A stretch of DNA of 64,000 bases from Amycolatopsis rubida. Its GTDB lineage: Bacteria > Actinomycetota > Actinomycetes > Mycobacteriales > Pseudonocardiaceae. Position numbers and translations under genes: made by a program. Below the pieces are notes generated by a model that was not told the DNA's origin, did no database searches, and worked only from the letters and a program-made list of their open reading frames with translations. The DNA lies in NCBI RefSeq assembly GCF_900115345.1, contig NZ_FOWC01000005.1:434001-498000 (forward strand), written 5' to 3'. Positions 45,060 through 53,552 of this stretch are shown piece by piece (position 1 is the first letter of the stretch; each line of letters starts with the position of its first letter).

Positions 45060-46090
45060 TGTCCGGTGGCCTTCCGGTACGCGGCGAGGTCGGCGTCGAG
45101 GCGGCCGAGCACCGAGTTCCAGTCCGGGACCCAAATGTCCACTCCGGACATCGCGGCGGTGATCTTCTCCGCCTTCGCGCCCTGCGGTTTGACGTCGGAA
45201 CGAGCCGGGATGCCGTACGCGTCGCTGGCCTTCGCCTGGGTTTCCGGCGAGAACAGGAAATCGAGCAGCTTGCGCGCGTTGTCCGCGTGCGGCGCGTTGC
45301 CGACCAGACCGGCGAAGTACGGCAGTGCGAAAGTGGACCGCTTGCCCTGCGCGTCGGCTGGGAAGAACACCGAGAACCCGCCGCTCTTGTCGATCTCGGC
45401 GAGGTTCATCTGCAGGTCCCCGTTCGCGACGAGGATCTCGCCCTTCGCGACCTTCGGCTGCAGCTTGCCGGTGGACGACGACGGCCCGACGTTGTTCGCC
45501 TGCAGCTTGCCGAGGTATTCGAGCGCGCCTTGGTCGCCGAACACGTGCTGGGCCTGCAGCAGCACCGCGGTGCCGTCGCCCGCCTCGCCCGGCGTCGAGT
45601 ACTGGAGCTTGCCCCGATACTTCGCGTCGAGCAGGTCGTTCCAGGTCTTCGGGGCGGGATTCGCCTGCTGCGGGTTGCAGATGAAGCTGAGGTAGTTGTT
45701 CATCAGCGCGTAGTAGCGGCCCCGCGGGTCCTTCTGCGCGGCCGGAACCTGGTCGGCGCCCTTCGGCGCAGATGCCGCGAGCAGGCCTTCCTTCGCCGCC
45801 TGCTGGACGAACGGCGGAAGCGTCACGAGGACATCGGCCTGGGTGTTGGCCTTTTCCTTGCCCACGCGCGAAACGACCTCGGCCGAACCGGCGGTGACGG
45901 CCTGGACGGTGATCCCGGTCTGCTGCTTGAACTCGGCGAACCGGGCGTTGTACCAGTCTTCCAGCCCGTCCGCGGTGTACACGGTGACGGTCTGGTCGCC
46001 GGACGCGCCGCCCGCCGTGCCGCCGCACGCGGACAGCAGGCCGGCGAGGGCAGCGACGAGAGCGACGACGGCCGCTTTCCGGATTCTCAT
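45056..46090 (-). CDS. phnS: 2-Aminoethylphosphonate-type binding lipoprotein (PhnS-like)
   Basis: 344 residues from ATG 46088-46090. Signal peptide with lipobox LLSAC (Cys near residue 22). The mature protein belongs to the family 1-like iron/phosphonate group: VTVYTADGLEDWYNARFAEF, GRYYALMNNYLSFICNPQQA, YRGKLQYSTPGEAGDGTAVL and TAAMSGVDIWVPDWNSVLGR. The YSTPGEAGDGTA region is characteristic of PhnS, the 2-aminoethylphosphonate binder. The start overlaps the stop of the phosphonatase-like gene (ATGA). Confidence 0.85.
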   Translation of the reverse strand: MRIRKAAVVALVAALAGLLSACGGTAGGASGDQTVTVYTADGLEDWYNARFAEFKQQTGITVQAVTAGSAEVVSRVGKEKANTQADVLVTLPPFVQQAAKEGLLAASAPKGADQVPAAQKDPRGRYYALMNNYLSFICNPQQANPAPKTWNDLLDAKYRGKLQYSTPGEAGDGTAVLLQAQHVFGDQGALEYLGKLQANNVGPSSSTGKLQPKVAKGEILVANGDLQMNLAEIDKSGGFSVFFPADAQGKRSTFALPYFAGLVGNAPHADNARKLLDFLFSPETQAKASDAYGIPARSDVKPQGAKAEKITAAMSGVDIWVPDWNSVLGRLDADLAAYRKATGQ

Positions 46091-46776
46091 GACTGGGTGG
46101 CTCCTTCGAGATCGAGCACGGCGGGGAGGGCGGAGACGGAGTCGAGAACGTGGGTGGCGCGCGCGGCTTCCAGCTCGCCGCGGTCGCTGGCGCCGGTGAG
46201 CACTCCGGCGACGATTCCGGCGCCGGCGGCGAGGCCAGTCCGGACATCAGCGGGGGTGTCGCCGACGACCGCGATCGTGCGGACGTCGGTGACCTGCAGT
46301 TTCAGCGCCGCAGCGAGGACAAGGTCGGGGTAGGGACGGCCGCGCACGCCGTCGCCCGGAGCGAGCGCGAGGTCGGCGAGGTCGTGCCAGCCGAGCGCGT
46401 CCAGCAGCGCGCGCTGAGTCGTGGGTGCGAAGCCGGTGGTGAACGCGACCCGGACACCCTGCTCGCGCAGGCCGCGGATGGTTTCCTCGGCGCCGGGGAT
46501 CGGCTTGCACTCCCCGGCCTCGGCCAGCCGTCCGTACGAGCCCTCGAATCCGGCGTTCGCGCGCTGGGCGAGGTCCTCGTCGCCGAGCAGCGCACGGAAC
46601 ACGGTGATCTTCGACTGGCCCATGGTCTCCCGGACGTAGTCGAGCATTCCGACGTATCGTTCGTCCTCTTCGGACACTCCGGCGGCGGCGATCGCGGCGG
46701 TGAATGCGCGTTCGACCAGTCCGTCGTCCGCGACGGTGGTTCCGGCCATGTCGAGCACGACGAGTTCGGTGGTCAC
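46087..46776 (-). CDS. Phosphonatase-like HAD hydrolase
   Basis: 229 residues from GTG 46774-46776. HAD motif 1 is VVLDMAGTTVADD, whose first Asp is the nucleophile; motif 2 is FTTGFAPTTQ; the late acidic motif is VVGDTPADVRTG. In the cap, ETMGQSKITVFRAL aligns with the MGxxK segment of true phosphonoacetaldehyde hydrolases (PhnX). The Lys at residue 56 could form the Schiff base with an aldehyde. This is the PhnX-like family usually linked to 2-aminoethylphosphonate transporters. Expected reaction: C-P bond cleavage of phosphonoacetaldehyde or a close relative to phosphate and aldehyde (family knowledge plus inference). Confidence 0.85.
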   Translation of the reverse strand: MTTELVVLDMAGTTVADDGLVERAFTAAIAAAGVSEEDERYVGMLDYVRETMGQSKITVFRALLGDEDLAQRANAGFEGSYGRLAEAGECKPIPGAEETIRGLREQGVRVAFTTGFAPTTQRALLDALGWHDLADLALAPGDGVRGRPYPDLVLAAALKLQVTDVRTIAVVGDTPADVRTGLAAGAGIVAGVLTGASDRGELEAARATHVLDSVSALPAVLDLEGATQS

Positions 46777-47891
46777 CAGTCCAGCTCCTTCGCGGTGTCT
46801 TCGGCGATTGCGGGCGAGCAGGTCATTCCCCGGCCGCCAGGGCCGGTGACGAGGAAAGCGTTGCCGGACAGGCGTTCCCGGTGCACCACTGCGGCCTGGT
46901 CGGTTGCCTGCGCGTACACGCCGGCCCAGCGGCGGCGAATCGCCGGCAGCGGCCGCCCGAGCAACTCGCCCGCTACTTCGGCGAGGTGTTCGTACGGATC
47001 TTCGGTGACGTCGAAGGAAAACGGCTGCGCATACTCGTGCGTGTCGCCGATGGTGAGCGAGCCGTCGCGACGCTGCACCATCAGCAGCTGCATCGCGTTC
47101 CGTGCGGCGGCTTCGCCCTGCGGCTGGCCTTCGTTCATCGCGTCGAGCGCGGCGCCGCGGTAGGCCGGGTAGTACCGGAAGCTGTCGCCGTCCGCGACGC
47201 TGGTGGGCAGCGGTTCGTCGAGCGGTTCGGTCTGCGCCATCTGCAACCGGACCCGCCGCACCGGGATCTCGCCCGCGATCTCGCGGACCAGCCCGCCGAG
47301 CCAAGCACCGGTGCAGAACACCACGACGTCGCCTTCGTGCCGCTCGCCGTGATCGTCCACGACGCCGTTTTCCGTCAGGTTCCGCACCTCGCGACCCGGC
47401 AGCCAGCGGTAACGCGCGCTCGCTTCGAGTGCTTCACGGAGCGCAGGCTGCGCGGTCCGCGGTTCGACCGCCGCGTCCCGCTCGCACCACAACGCACCGG
47501 TGAAGTTGCCGCGCAGAGCGGGGTTCAGCGCCCGAGCCTCCTTCGTGTCGAGGAGTTTGAAGCCGCGCTCCGCCGCCTCCGGTCCGGCGACGACCTCCTG
47601 CGCGACGGCCAGTTCGGCATCGGTGCGGACGACCGTCAGCGAGCCGTTGGGCCGGAAACCCAGCGCGGGCACGCGTTCGCCGATCCGCTCCCACAGCTCC
47701 CGGGCGCGCACCGCCGTCTCCAGCTCCGGGCCGGCGGCGCGGCCGCCGACCCAGACCAGCCCGAAGTTGCGGACGGACGCCCCGCGCGCCTCCGGCTCGC
47801 GTTCGAGCTGGAGGACTTCGTGGCCGCGTTCCACGGCCTGCCAGGCGTGCTGGGTGCCGAGCACGCCGCCGCCAACGATGAGGATTCGCAC
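46773..47891 (-). CDS. FAD-dependent amine oxidoreductase of the phosphonate cluster (TIGR03364-like)
   Basis: 372 residues from GTG 47889-47891. The N-terminal FAD-binding motif reads ILIVGGGVLGTQHAWQAVER. DAAO/glycine-oxidase-type features follow: SVRNFGLVWVGGRAAG, VVVFCTGAWLGGLV, RRWAGVYAQATDQAAVVHRE and LVTGPGGRGMTCSPAIAEDT. Members of this family sit beside the 2-aminoethylphosphonate importer and phosphonatase-like genes, as here. No PhnW transaminase is present, so this enzyme could oxidise the amine of an aminophosphonate to the aldehyde used by the next enzyme (inference). Its stop overlaps the hydrolase start (GTGA). Confidence 0.82.
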   Translation of the reverse strand: MRILIVGGGVLGTQHAWQAVERGHEVLQLEREPEARGASVRNFGLVWVGGRAAGPELETAVRARELWERIGERVPALGFRPNGSLTVVRTDAELAVAQEVVAGPEAAERGFKLLDTKEARALNPALRGNFTGALWCERDAAVEPRTAQPALREALEASARYRWLPGREVRNLTENGVVDDHGERHEGDVVVFCTGAWLGGLVREIAGEIPVRRVRLQMAQTEPLDEPLPTSVADGDSFRYYPAYRGAALDAMNEGQPQGEAAARNAMQLLMVQRRDGSLTIGDTHEYAQPFSFDVTEDPYEHLAEVAGELLGRPLPAIRRRWAGVYAQATDQAAVVHRERLSGNAFLVTGPGGRGMTCSPAIAEDTAKELDW

Positions 47892-47996
47892 GGCCGCAAC
47901 AGTCGCCGCCCGCGCTCAACGGAGCCTGTCGGCACGGGGAACGCCAGGTGAAGCAGCCTCGAATATTGGACCAGATGAGTTACTGTTCCGTTATCT
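47892..47996 (-). promoter_or_regulatory. Probable promoter/operator region of the phosphonate operon
   Basis: The 105 bases before the first catabolic gene contain an A/T-rich island (47962-47998). Inside it is TGGACCA (47967-47973), a small palindrome that could be a GntR half-site. No certain -35/-10 pair was identified. The GntR/UTRA regulator encoded at 48.4-49.2 kb is the likely binder (inference). Confidence 0.35.
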
Positions 47997-48377
47997 TCAC
48001 AGCCGCCCGGCGGCGACGAACACGCAAACCGCCAGGATCACGACATTCGCCGCGACGTTGCGGTACTCCGCCGGGCGGCGCTCAGTGACCGCCAGCCACC
48101 AGTGCCCCGCCATCGCGCCGGCCATCACCACTGCCAGGCCGACCGCCGCCCACCCGGTGAGCACCGGGGCGATCCCGGTCAGCCGGGGCAGGATCAGGCC
48201 GAGCACCGCGACGAGTTCGCAGATCGCGGCGAAGCGCACGACCGGCATCGGATACGCCGCCACCCCGGTTTGCCCCGTCTTGAGCAGCCGCTCCCGCGAC
48301 ATCGCCGACTTCACCGCGCCGGACAGGGCGAAGAGCAAGGCCAGCGCCACCTGGGCGGTCCACAGTGCGATTTCCAT
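47997..48377 (-). CDS. DoxX-family membrane protein
   Basis: 126 residues from ATG 48375-48377, with GGAGGGACC upstream. Four hydrophobic segments match the DoxX family: WTAQVALALLFALSGAVKSA, then YPMPVVRFAAICELVAVLGL, a third and a fourth (VAANVVILAVCVFVAAG). The family are small inner-membrane proteins of mostly unknown role, sometimes linked to oxidative stress. It stands between the GntR regulator and the phosphonate operon on the same strand. Whether it works with them is unknown. Confidence 0.85.
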   Translation of the reverse strand: MEIALWTAQVALALLFALSGAVKSAMSRERLLKTGQTGVAAYPMPVVRFAAICELVAVLGLILPRLTGIAPVLTGWAAVGLAVVMAGAMAGHWWLAVTERRPAEYRNVAANVVILAVCVFVAAGRL

Positions 48378-48432
48378 GGTGGTCCCTCCGTTCGATGCTG
48401 AGGGAACGAACCAGCCGCACCGGATGTGACAG

Positions 48433-49209
48433 CTACTCGACGCGGCTCAGTCGCGTGACGAAACTCAGCCGGTCCCCGCGGTACAGCGACCGGACCCGCT
48501 CGAACGGCTCGCCGTCCGGACCCCACGACACGCGGTGCATCAGCAGCATCGGCAGCGCCGGGTTCGTGCCGATGAGCAGCGCCTCGCGGGGTGTCGCGAG
48601 CACGGTCTCCACGCGTTCCTCGGCCCCGTCGAAGACCACGCCCAGTTCGTCGCGCAGGTACGCGTACAGCGACTGCTCCGGGTCGAAATCCTCCGGCAGC
48701 GCGGGGAACTTGTCGGCGCGGAGGAAGGTCGATTCGAGGCCGACGCGCTCGTCGTCGGCGAGCAGGACGCGTTCCAGGTGGATCACCTCGGCGGCCGGTT
48801 CGATCCGCAGGTCGGCGGCCAATCCGGTGCCCGCGGCGCGGCGTTCGAGCGTGATGAGCGTGCGGCCGGGCCGGATGCCTTGGCGGCGCAGGCCTTCGGT
48901 GTAGCTGACGAGCGCGAGCGGCTGGACCAGCTTCGGCGCGGCGACGTACGTGCCGCTCCCCTGCCGTCGCGAGAGCCTGCCTTCGAGAACCAGCTCGCCC
49001 ACTGCTTGCCGCACCGTCGCGCGGGATACCTCGAACCGTTCGCACAGTTCGCGTTCCGTGGGCAGCGCGCTCCCTTCGCCCAATTCGGCGATGACGGCCA
49101 GCAGTTCGACTTTGACCGCGTAGTAGCGCGGCACACGGCCGTGATCCGGGATGCCGTCGCGGACCGGTCCGTCGGCGGACAGGCGGGACAGCGGCGAAGA
49201 CGTGGGCAC
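48433..49209 (-). CDS. GntR-family regulator with UTRA domain
   Basis: 258 residues from GTG 49207-49209. The N-terminal winged helix reads LPTERELCERFEVSRATVRQ and AVGELVLEGRLSRRQGSGTY. The C-terminal UTRA ligand domain starts near residue 100 (VSYTEGLRRQGIRPGRTLIT) and includes ERVLLADDERVGLESTFLRA. UTRA regulators sense small molecules such as sugar phosphates and phosphonates. Position makes it the likely regulator of the phosphonate operon and perhaps of the divergent APC permease 75 bases away (inference). Confidence 0.88.
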   Translation of the reverse strand: MPTSSPLSRLSADGPVRDGIPDHGRVPRYYAVKVELLAVIAELGEGSALPTERELCERFEVSRATVRQAVGELVLEGRLSRRQGSGTYVAAPKLVQPLALVSYTEGLRRQGIRPGRTLITLERRAAGTGLAADLRIEPAAEVIHLERVLLADDERVGLESTFLRADKFPALPEDFDPEQSLYAYLRDELGVVFDGAEERVETVLATPREALLIGTNPALPMLLMHRVSWGPDGEPFERVRSLYRGDRLSFVTRLSRVE

Positions 49210-49284
49210 GAGACCCGAGCCTATGCCAGACGCGCGGCGCGTGGTTCGCTGTCTCGCGAACTGACCCCACGGGAGGATCCCGCA

Positions 49285-50502
49285 ATGCCTTTGGCCCGCC
49301 GGTTAGGCCTCGCCGACGCCGTATTCATCGGCCTCGGTTCGATGATCGGCGCAGGCGTTTTCGCCGCGTTCGCCCCGGCCGCGCGTGCCGCGGGTTCGGG
49401 ATTGCTGCCCGCGCTCGCCGTGGCCGCGTTAGTCGCTTACTGCAACGCGGCTTCTTCCGCCCGGCTCGCCGCGCTGTATCCGGAATCCGGTGGCACCTAT
49501 GTGTACGGACGCGCTCGCCTGGGTGAATTTTGGGGATACCTAGCGGGTTGGGGTTTCGTCGCCGGGAAAACGGCGAGTTGTGCGGCCATGACGCTGACCG
49601 TCGTCGCTTACGCCGCACCCGGGCTTGGCCAGCCTTGGCGGAGCCTGCTCGCGGTGGGCGTGATCGGTTTGGTCACCGGCGTGAATTACCTCGGCGTGCA
49701 CCGGTCCGCTTTGGCTACTCGGGTGATCGTTTGTCTCACGCTCGCGGTGCTCGTCTTGGTCGCGGTTTCCGGGTTCTCCGGCACGCACGTTTCCCCGTGG
49801 ACGCCATTTCACGGCGGTGGCGTGCTCGAAGCCGCCGGACTGTTGTTCTTCGCCTTCGCCGGTTACGCCCGGCTGGCCACGCTGGGCGAGGAAGTCCGCG
49901 ACCCGGCCCGCACGATTCCGCGGGCCATTCCGCTCGCTTTGGGACTGACGCTCGTGGTGTACGCCGTGGTAGCGGTGGTGCTGCTGGTGACATTGGGGCC
50001 AGAGGGGGTCGGCGCGAGTTCAGACCCGCTTGCTTCGGCCGTGCCGTGGCTGTCGCCAGTGGTTCGGGTCGGTGCCGTGGTGGCCGCTTCGGGATCTTTG
50101 CTGGCCTTGGTGCTGGGCGTTTCGCGGACGACGCTCGCGATGGCGCGGGACGGGCATCTGCCGCGGTTCCTGGCCGCGGTCCATCCTCGGTTCTCGGTGC
50201 CGCACCGGGCCGAGCTGACGGTGGGCGTGGTGGTCGCGGTACTGGCGACGACGACGGATTTGCGTGGTGCGATTGGGTTTTCTTCCTTCGCGGTGCTGGC
50301 TTATTACGCCGTGGCGAACGCTTCCGCGTTGACCCTGCGCAGGGACGAAGGAGCCGCGCCGAAGGCGGTCGCGGCTGGCGGGTTGGCGGGGTGTGCGGTG
50401 CTGGCGTTCAGTTTGCCGGTCGCCTCGGTGCTCAGCGGGTGTTTGGCGCTGGGGCTGGGCGTCGTCGCGTACTTGGTGCGCGGCCGAAGGGTCGTGCGCT
50501 GA
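49285..50502 (+). CDS. APC-family amino acid/amine permease
   Basis: 405 residues from ATG 49285 with GGGAGGA upstream. About twelve hydrophobic segments. The first carries the APC signature VFIGLGSMIGAGVFAAFAPA, and later LLFFAFAGYARLATLGEEVR and RTIPRAIPLALGLTLVVYAV. Codon use is noticeably less GC-biased than in neighbouring genes (many TTG, GTT, GCT and GGT codons), which may point to a different origin. It is divergent from the GntR gene. The substrate is unknown. The ~290-base gap to the next gene shows no gene. Confidence 0.87.
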   Translation: MPLARRLGLADAVFIGLGSMIGAGVFAAFAPAARAAGSGLLPALAVAALVAYCNAASSARLAALYPESGGTYVYGRARLGEFWGYLAGWGFVAGKTASCAAMTLTVVAYAAPGLGQPWRSLLAVGVIGLVTGVNYLGVHRSALATRVIVCLTLAVLVLVAVSGFSGTHVSPWTPFHGGGVLEAAGLLFFAFAGYARLATLGEEVRDPARTIPRAIPLALGLTLVVYAVVAVVLLVTLGPEGVGASSDPLASAVPWLSPVVRVGAVVAASGSLLALVLGVSRTTLAMARDGHLPRFLAAVHPRFSVPHRAELTVGVVVAVLATTTDLRGAIGFSSFAVLAYYAVANASALTLRRDEGAAPKAVAAGGLAGCAVLAFSLPVASVLSGCLALGLGVVAYLVRGRRVVR

Positions 50503-50663
50503 GTTTTCGCTTTCCGGCGGGGGATTCCGGCCTGCTCGCCGCGCGCGGTGCGCGAAAGTCCCCCTCGCTCCGCCTCCGCCCGGTTACTCCGATAAGCACA
50601 CATCCCCAGGTCAAGGCCGCTTTTTATCGTCGCCCCCGCGCCGGAATCCGCCGGATCCGGTGA

Positions 50664-51605
<942 letters not shown>

Positions 51606-52132
51606 CCCCTGCGTGACGCAGCCGGGTGCGGGACTCAGCTGGGGTTCCGCACCCGGTTTGTGCGGCGTTGTGCCGGGCGCCTCGCAGAAGTCGCGGAAGG
51701 AGAGCTGCGGCGTTTTCCGGGCGCGCCGCACCAGGAAAGCTACGGCGCTCTCCGGGCGCAACGAAAGCTACGGCGTGCTCCGGGTGCAGCGCACCAGGAA
51801 AGCCGCAGCGTTCTCCGGGCGCAGCACACCAGGAAAGCCGCAGCGTTCTCCGGGCGCAGCACACCAGGAAAGCCGCAGCGTTCTCCGGGCGCAGCACACC
51901 AGGAAAGCTACGGCACCTCCCGGACGCAGCGCGCCAGGAGGGCACTGAGGCGGGTCTCGGCTGGGCCCGCGTTCGGATGCTCGCGGGTGCGGCTCGCGAA
52001 CCTCCCCCTGGGACGAAGCCCGCGATGCCACGCTGGCAACTCGCCCGGAGTCGCCGTGTTCCGCTCCTCCACCGTGCCGGAATGCGGCAAGCGCCGATCG
52101 ACCCGGGAGCCCGCCAGCAGAAGCCGCGAGAC
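51606..52132. other. Intergenic region with minisatellite
   Basis: About 530 bases between the trypsin gene and the MarR gene stop. It contains the 35-bp tandem repeats described next, plus unremarkable GC-rich sequence at 51938-52132. No terminator with a U-tract was identified and no gene is supported. Confidence 0.6.
51700..51937. repeat. 35-bp minisatellite, seven units
   Basis: Units start at 51700, 51735, 51763, 51798, 51833, 51868 and 51903. Six are 35 bases long and the second is 28 (a 7-base deletion). The units starting at 51798, 51833 and 51868 are identical and begin GAAAGCCGCAGCGTTCTCCG; the outer units have diverged. A partial unit is visible left of 51700. There are no unique spacers, so it is not CRISPR, and 35 is not a multiple of three, so it is not coding. 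Confidence 0.92.
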
Positions 52133-52594
52133 CTAACCCGCGGGAAGCCCGACCCCACGCTCCTCCAGCACCCCGCGCAGCTCGGCGAGCACCGCGATGA
52201 CCGCCGCGGCCCGGTCCTCCCCCACCACCGAGCCGATCAGCACGTCGAGCTGTTCCCGGAACGTCTGCTCCATCGCCTCGGTCAGCTCCCGCCCGGCGGG
52301 GGTCAGCTCGACGAGCGACGACCGCCGGTCCTCCGGGTTCGGCACCCGGCGCACCCAGCCGCGTGCTTCGAGCCGGTCGACGCCCTTGCTGGTCGCCCCG
52401 ATCCCGACGGCGAAATTCACCGCGAGGTCCGCGACCCGCGACTGCGGATGCCGTCCCAGGTACTGCAGGAACTCGAACTGCGCCGCGCCGATGCCGTGCC
52501 CGGCCTTGAGTCCCTCCGTCAGCGCGTTGTAGATCCGGGTCTCGCAGCGCACGAGATGGTCGAAGAGCTCCTCGTTCGCCGAAGTACCTTCCAT
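52133..52594 (-). CDS. MarR-family transcriptional regulator
   Basis: 153 residues from ATG 52592-52594. The winged-helix core is clear: QFEFLQYLGRHPQSRVADLA, VNFAVGIGATSKGVDRLEAR and GWVRRVPNPEDRRSSLVELT. The last phrase is the MarR wing DxRxxxV. It is divergent from an esterase gene. The 61-base gap holds a perfect 18-bp palindrome, so it probably represses both genes and responds to a small ligand. Confidence 0.92.
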   Translation of the reverse strand: MEGTSANEELFDHLVRCETRIYNALTEGLKAGHGIGAAQFEFLQYLGRHPQSRVADLAVNFAVGIGATSKGVDRLEARGWVRRVPNPEDRRSSLVELTPAGRELTEAMEQTFREQLDVLIGSVVGEDRAAAVIAVLAELRGVLEERGVGLPAG

Positions 52595-52629
52595 GGCATA
52601 TAGTCTAGCATTATATGCCTAGGCATATA
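52595..52629. promoter_or_regulatory. MarR operator palindromes
   Basis: TATATGCCTAGGCATATA at 52612-52629 is a perfect 18-bp palindrome. A further GGCATATA at 52595-52602 repeats the right half-site and forms a second inverted repeat with 52612-52619. The A/T-rich sites cover the start of the MarR gene and the divergent promoter. Confidence 0.8.
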
Positions 52630-52655
52630 CTTCCACGGAATCCTGAGGAGAGCAG

Positions 52656-53549
52656 ATGAGCAGGGAACAGCGCCGTGCGATCGCCGGGAAGCTGCGGAAC
52701 GCGCCGGAACAGCCCGAAGCGGCTTCGATCGACCAGATGCGAGCCGGGTTCGCCGCGTTCATGAGCCAGTGCCCCGTGCCTGCCGGGCATCGGGAAACTC
52801 CGGCCACACTCGCCGGGAGACCGGCCGTCCTCGTCGAACCGACAGGCACGCCGCGGCCGGGCACGATCCTGTACTTCCACGGCGGGTCGTTCTCGCTGGG
52901 CTCACCGCGGACCGCGATGGGACTGACCGCGAATCTGGTCCTGCGCACCGGAGTCCGCGCGCTCTCACTGGATTACCGGCTCGCACCCGAGCACCCGTTC
53001 CCCGCCGGGATCGAAGACTGTCTCGCCGCCTACCGCAGCCTCCTGGCAGACAACGACCCGTCCTCGATCGTCTTCGCCGGCGACTCCGCGGGCGGCGGTC
53101 TCTCCGTCACCACCACCCTCGCCGCGCGCGACGCGGGGCTGCCGATGCCCGCCGGGATCGTCGCGTTCTCGCCGGGGCTCGACCACACGCGTTCCGGAGC
53201 GTCCCTGGTGACCAAGGAGGAGGCCGACCCCTTCTTCACCCGGGAAAGCATGGGCGAGACCGGCGAGCTGTACCTGGCGGGCGCGGACCCGGCCCAGCCG
53301 CTCCTCGCCCCGGCGGTCCACGCCGACCTGACCGGCTTCCCGCCCGTCCTGCTGCAGGTCGGCACGAACGAGGTCCTGCTGGACGACTCGGTCCGGCTGG
53401 CGGAACGCGCCCGCGAGGCGGACGTCGACGTGATCCTCGACATCACCGCCGACGTCCCGCACGTGTTCCACGCCTTCACCGACGCTCTCGACGAAGCGGG
53501 ACAAGCCCTCGACCGGGCCGCCCTCTTCATCAAGCAGCGCCTCGCCTGA
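52656..53549 (+). CDS. Alpha/beta hydrolase, hormone-sensitive-lipase family esterase
   Basis: 297 residues from ATG 52656, preceded by GAGGAGAG. The oxyanion-hole motif is YFHGGSFSLGSP, the nucleophile elbow FAGDSAGGGLSV. The acid residue lies in VLLQVGTNEVLLDDSVRLAE and the catalytic His in DVPHVFHAFTDAL. All are as in the HSL (type IV) esterases that hydrolyse short acyl esters. It is controlled, by position, by the divergent MarR protein. Its closeness to sterol genes may be coincidental. Confidence 0.9.
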   Translation: MSREQRRAIAGKLRNAPEQPEAASIDQMRAGFAAFMSQCPVPAGHRETPATLAGRPAVLVEPTGTPRPGTILYFHGGSFSLGSPRTAMGLTANLVLRTGVRALSLDYRLAPEHPFPAGIEDCLAAYRSLLADNDPSSIVFAGDSAGGGLSVTTTLAARDAGLPMPAGIVAFSPGLDHTRSGASLVTKEEADPFFTRESMGETGELYLAGADPAQPLLAPAVHADLTGFPPVLLQVGTNEVLLDDSVRLAERAREADVDVILDITADVPHVFHAFTDALDEAGQALDRAALFIKQRLA

Positions 53550-53552
53550 AGC

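Noticed and set aside
51700-51937. 35-bp repeats as a possible CRISPR array
   Set aside because: Units are contiguous with no unique spacers, and no cas genes are nearby.
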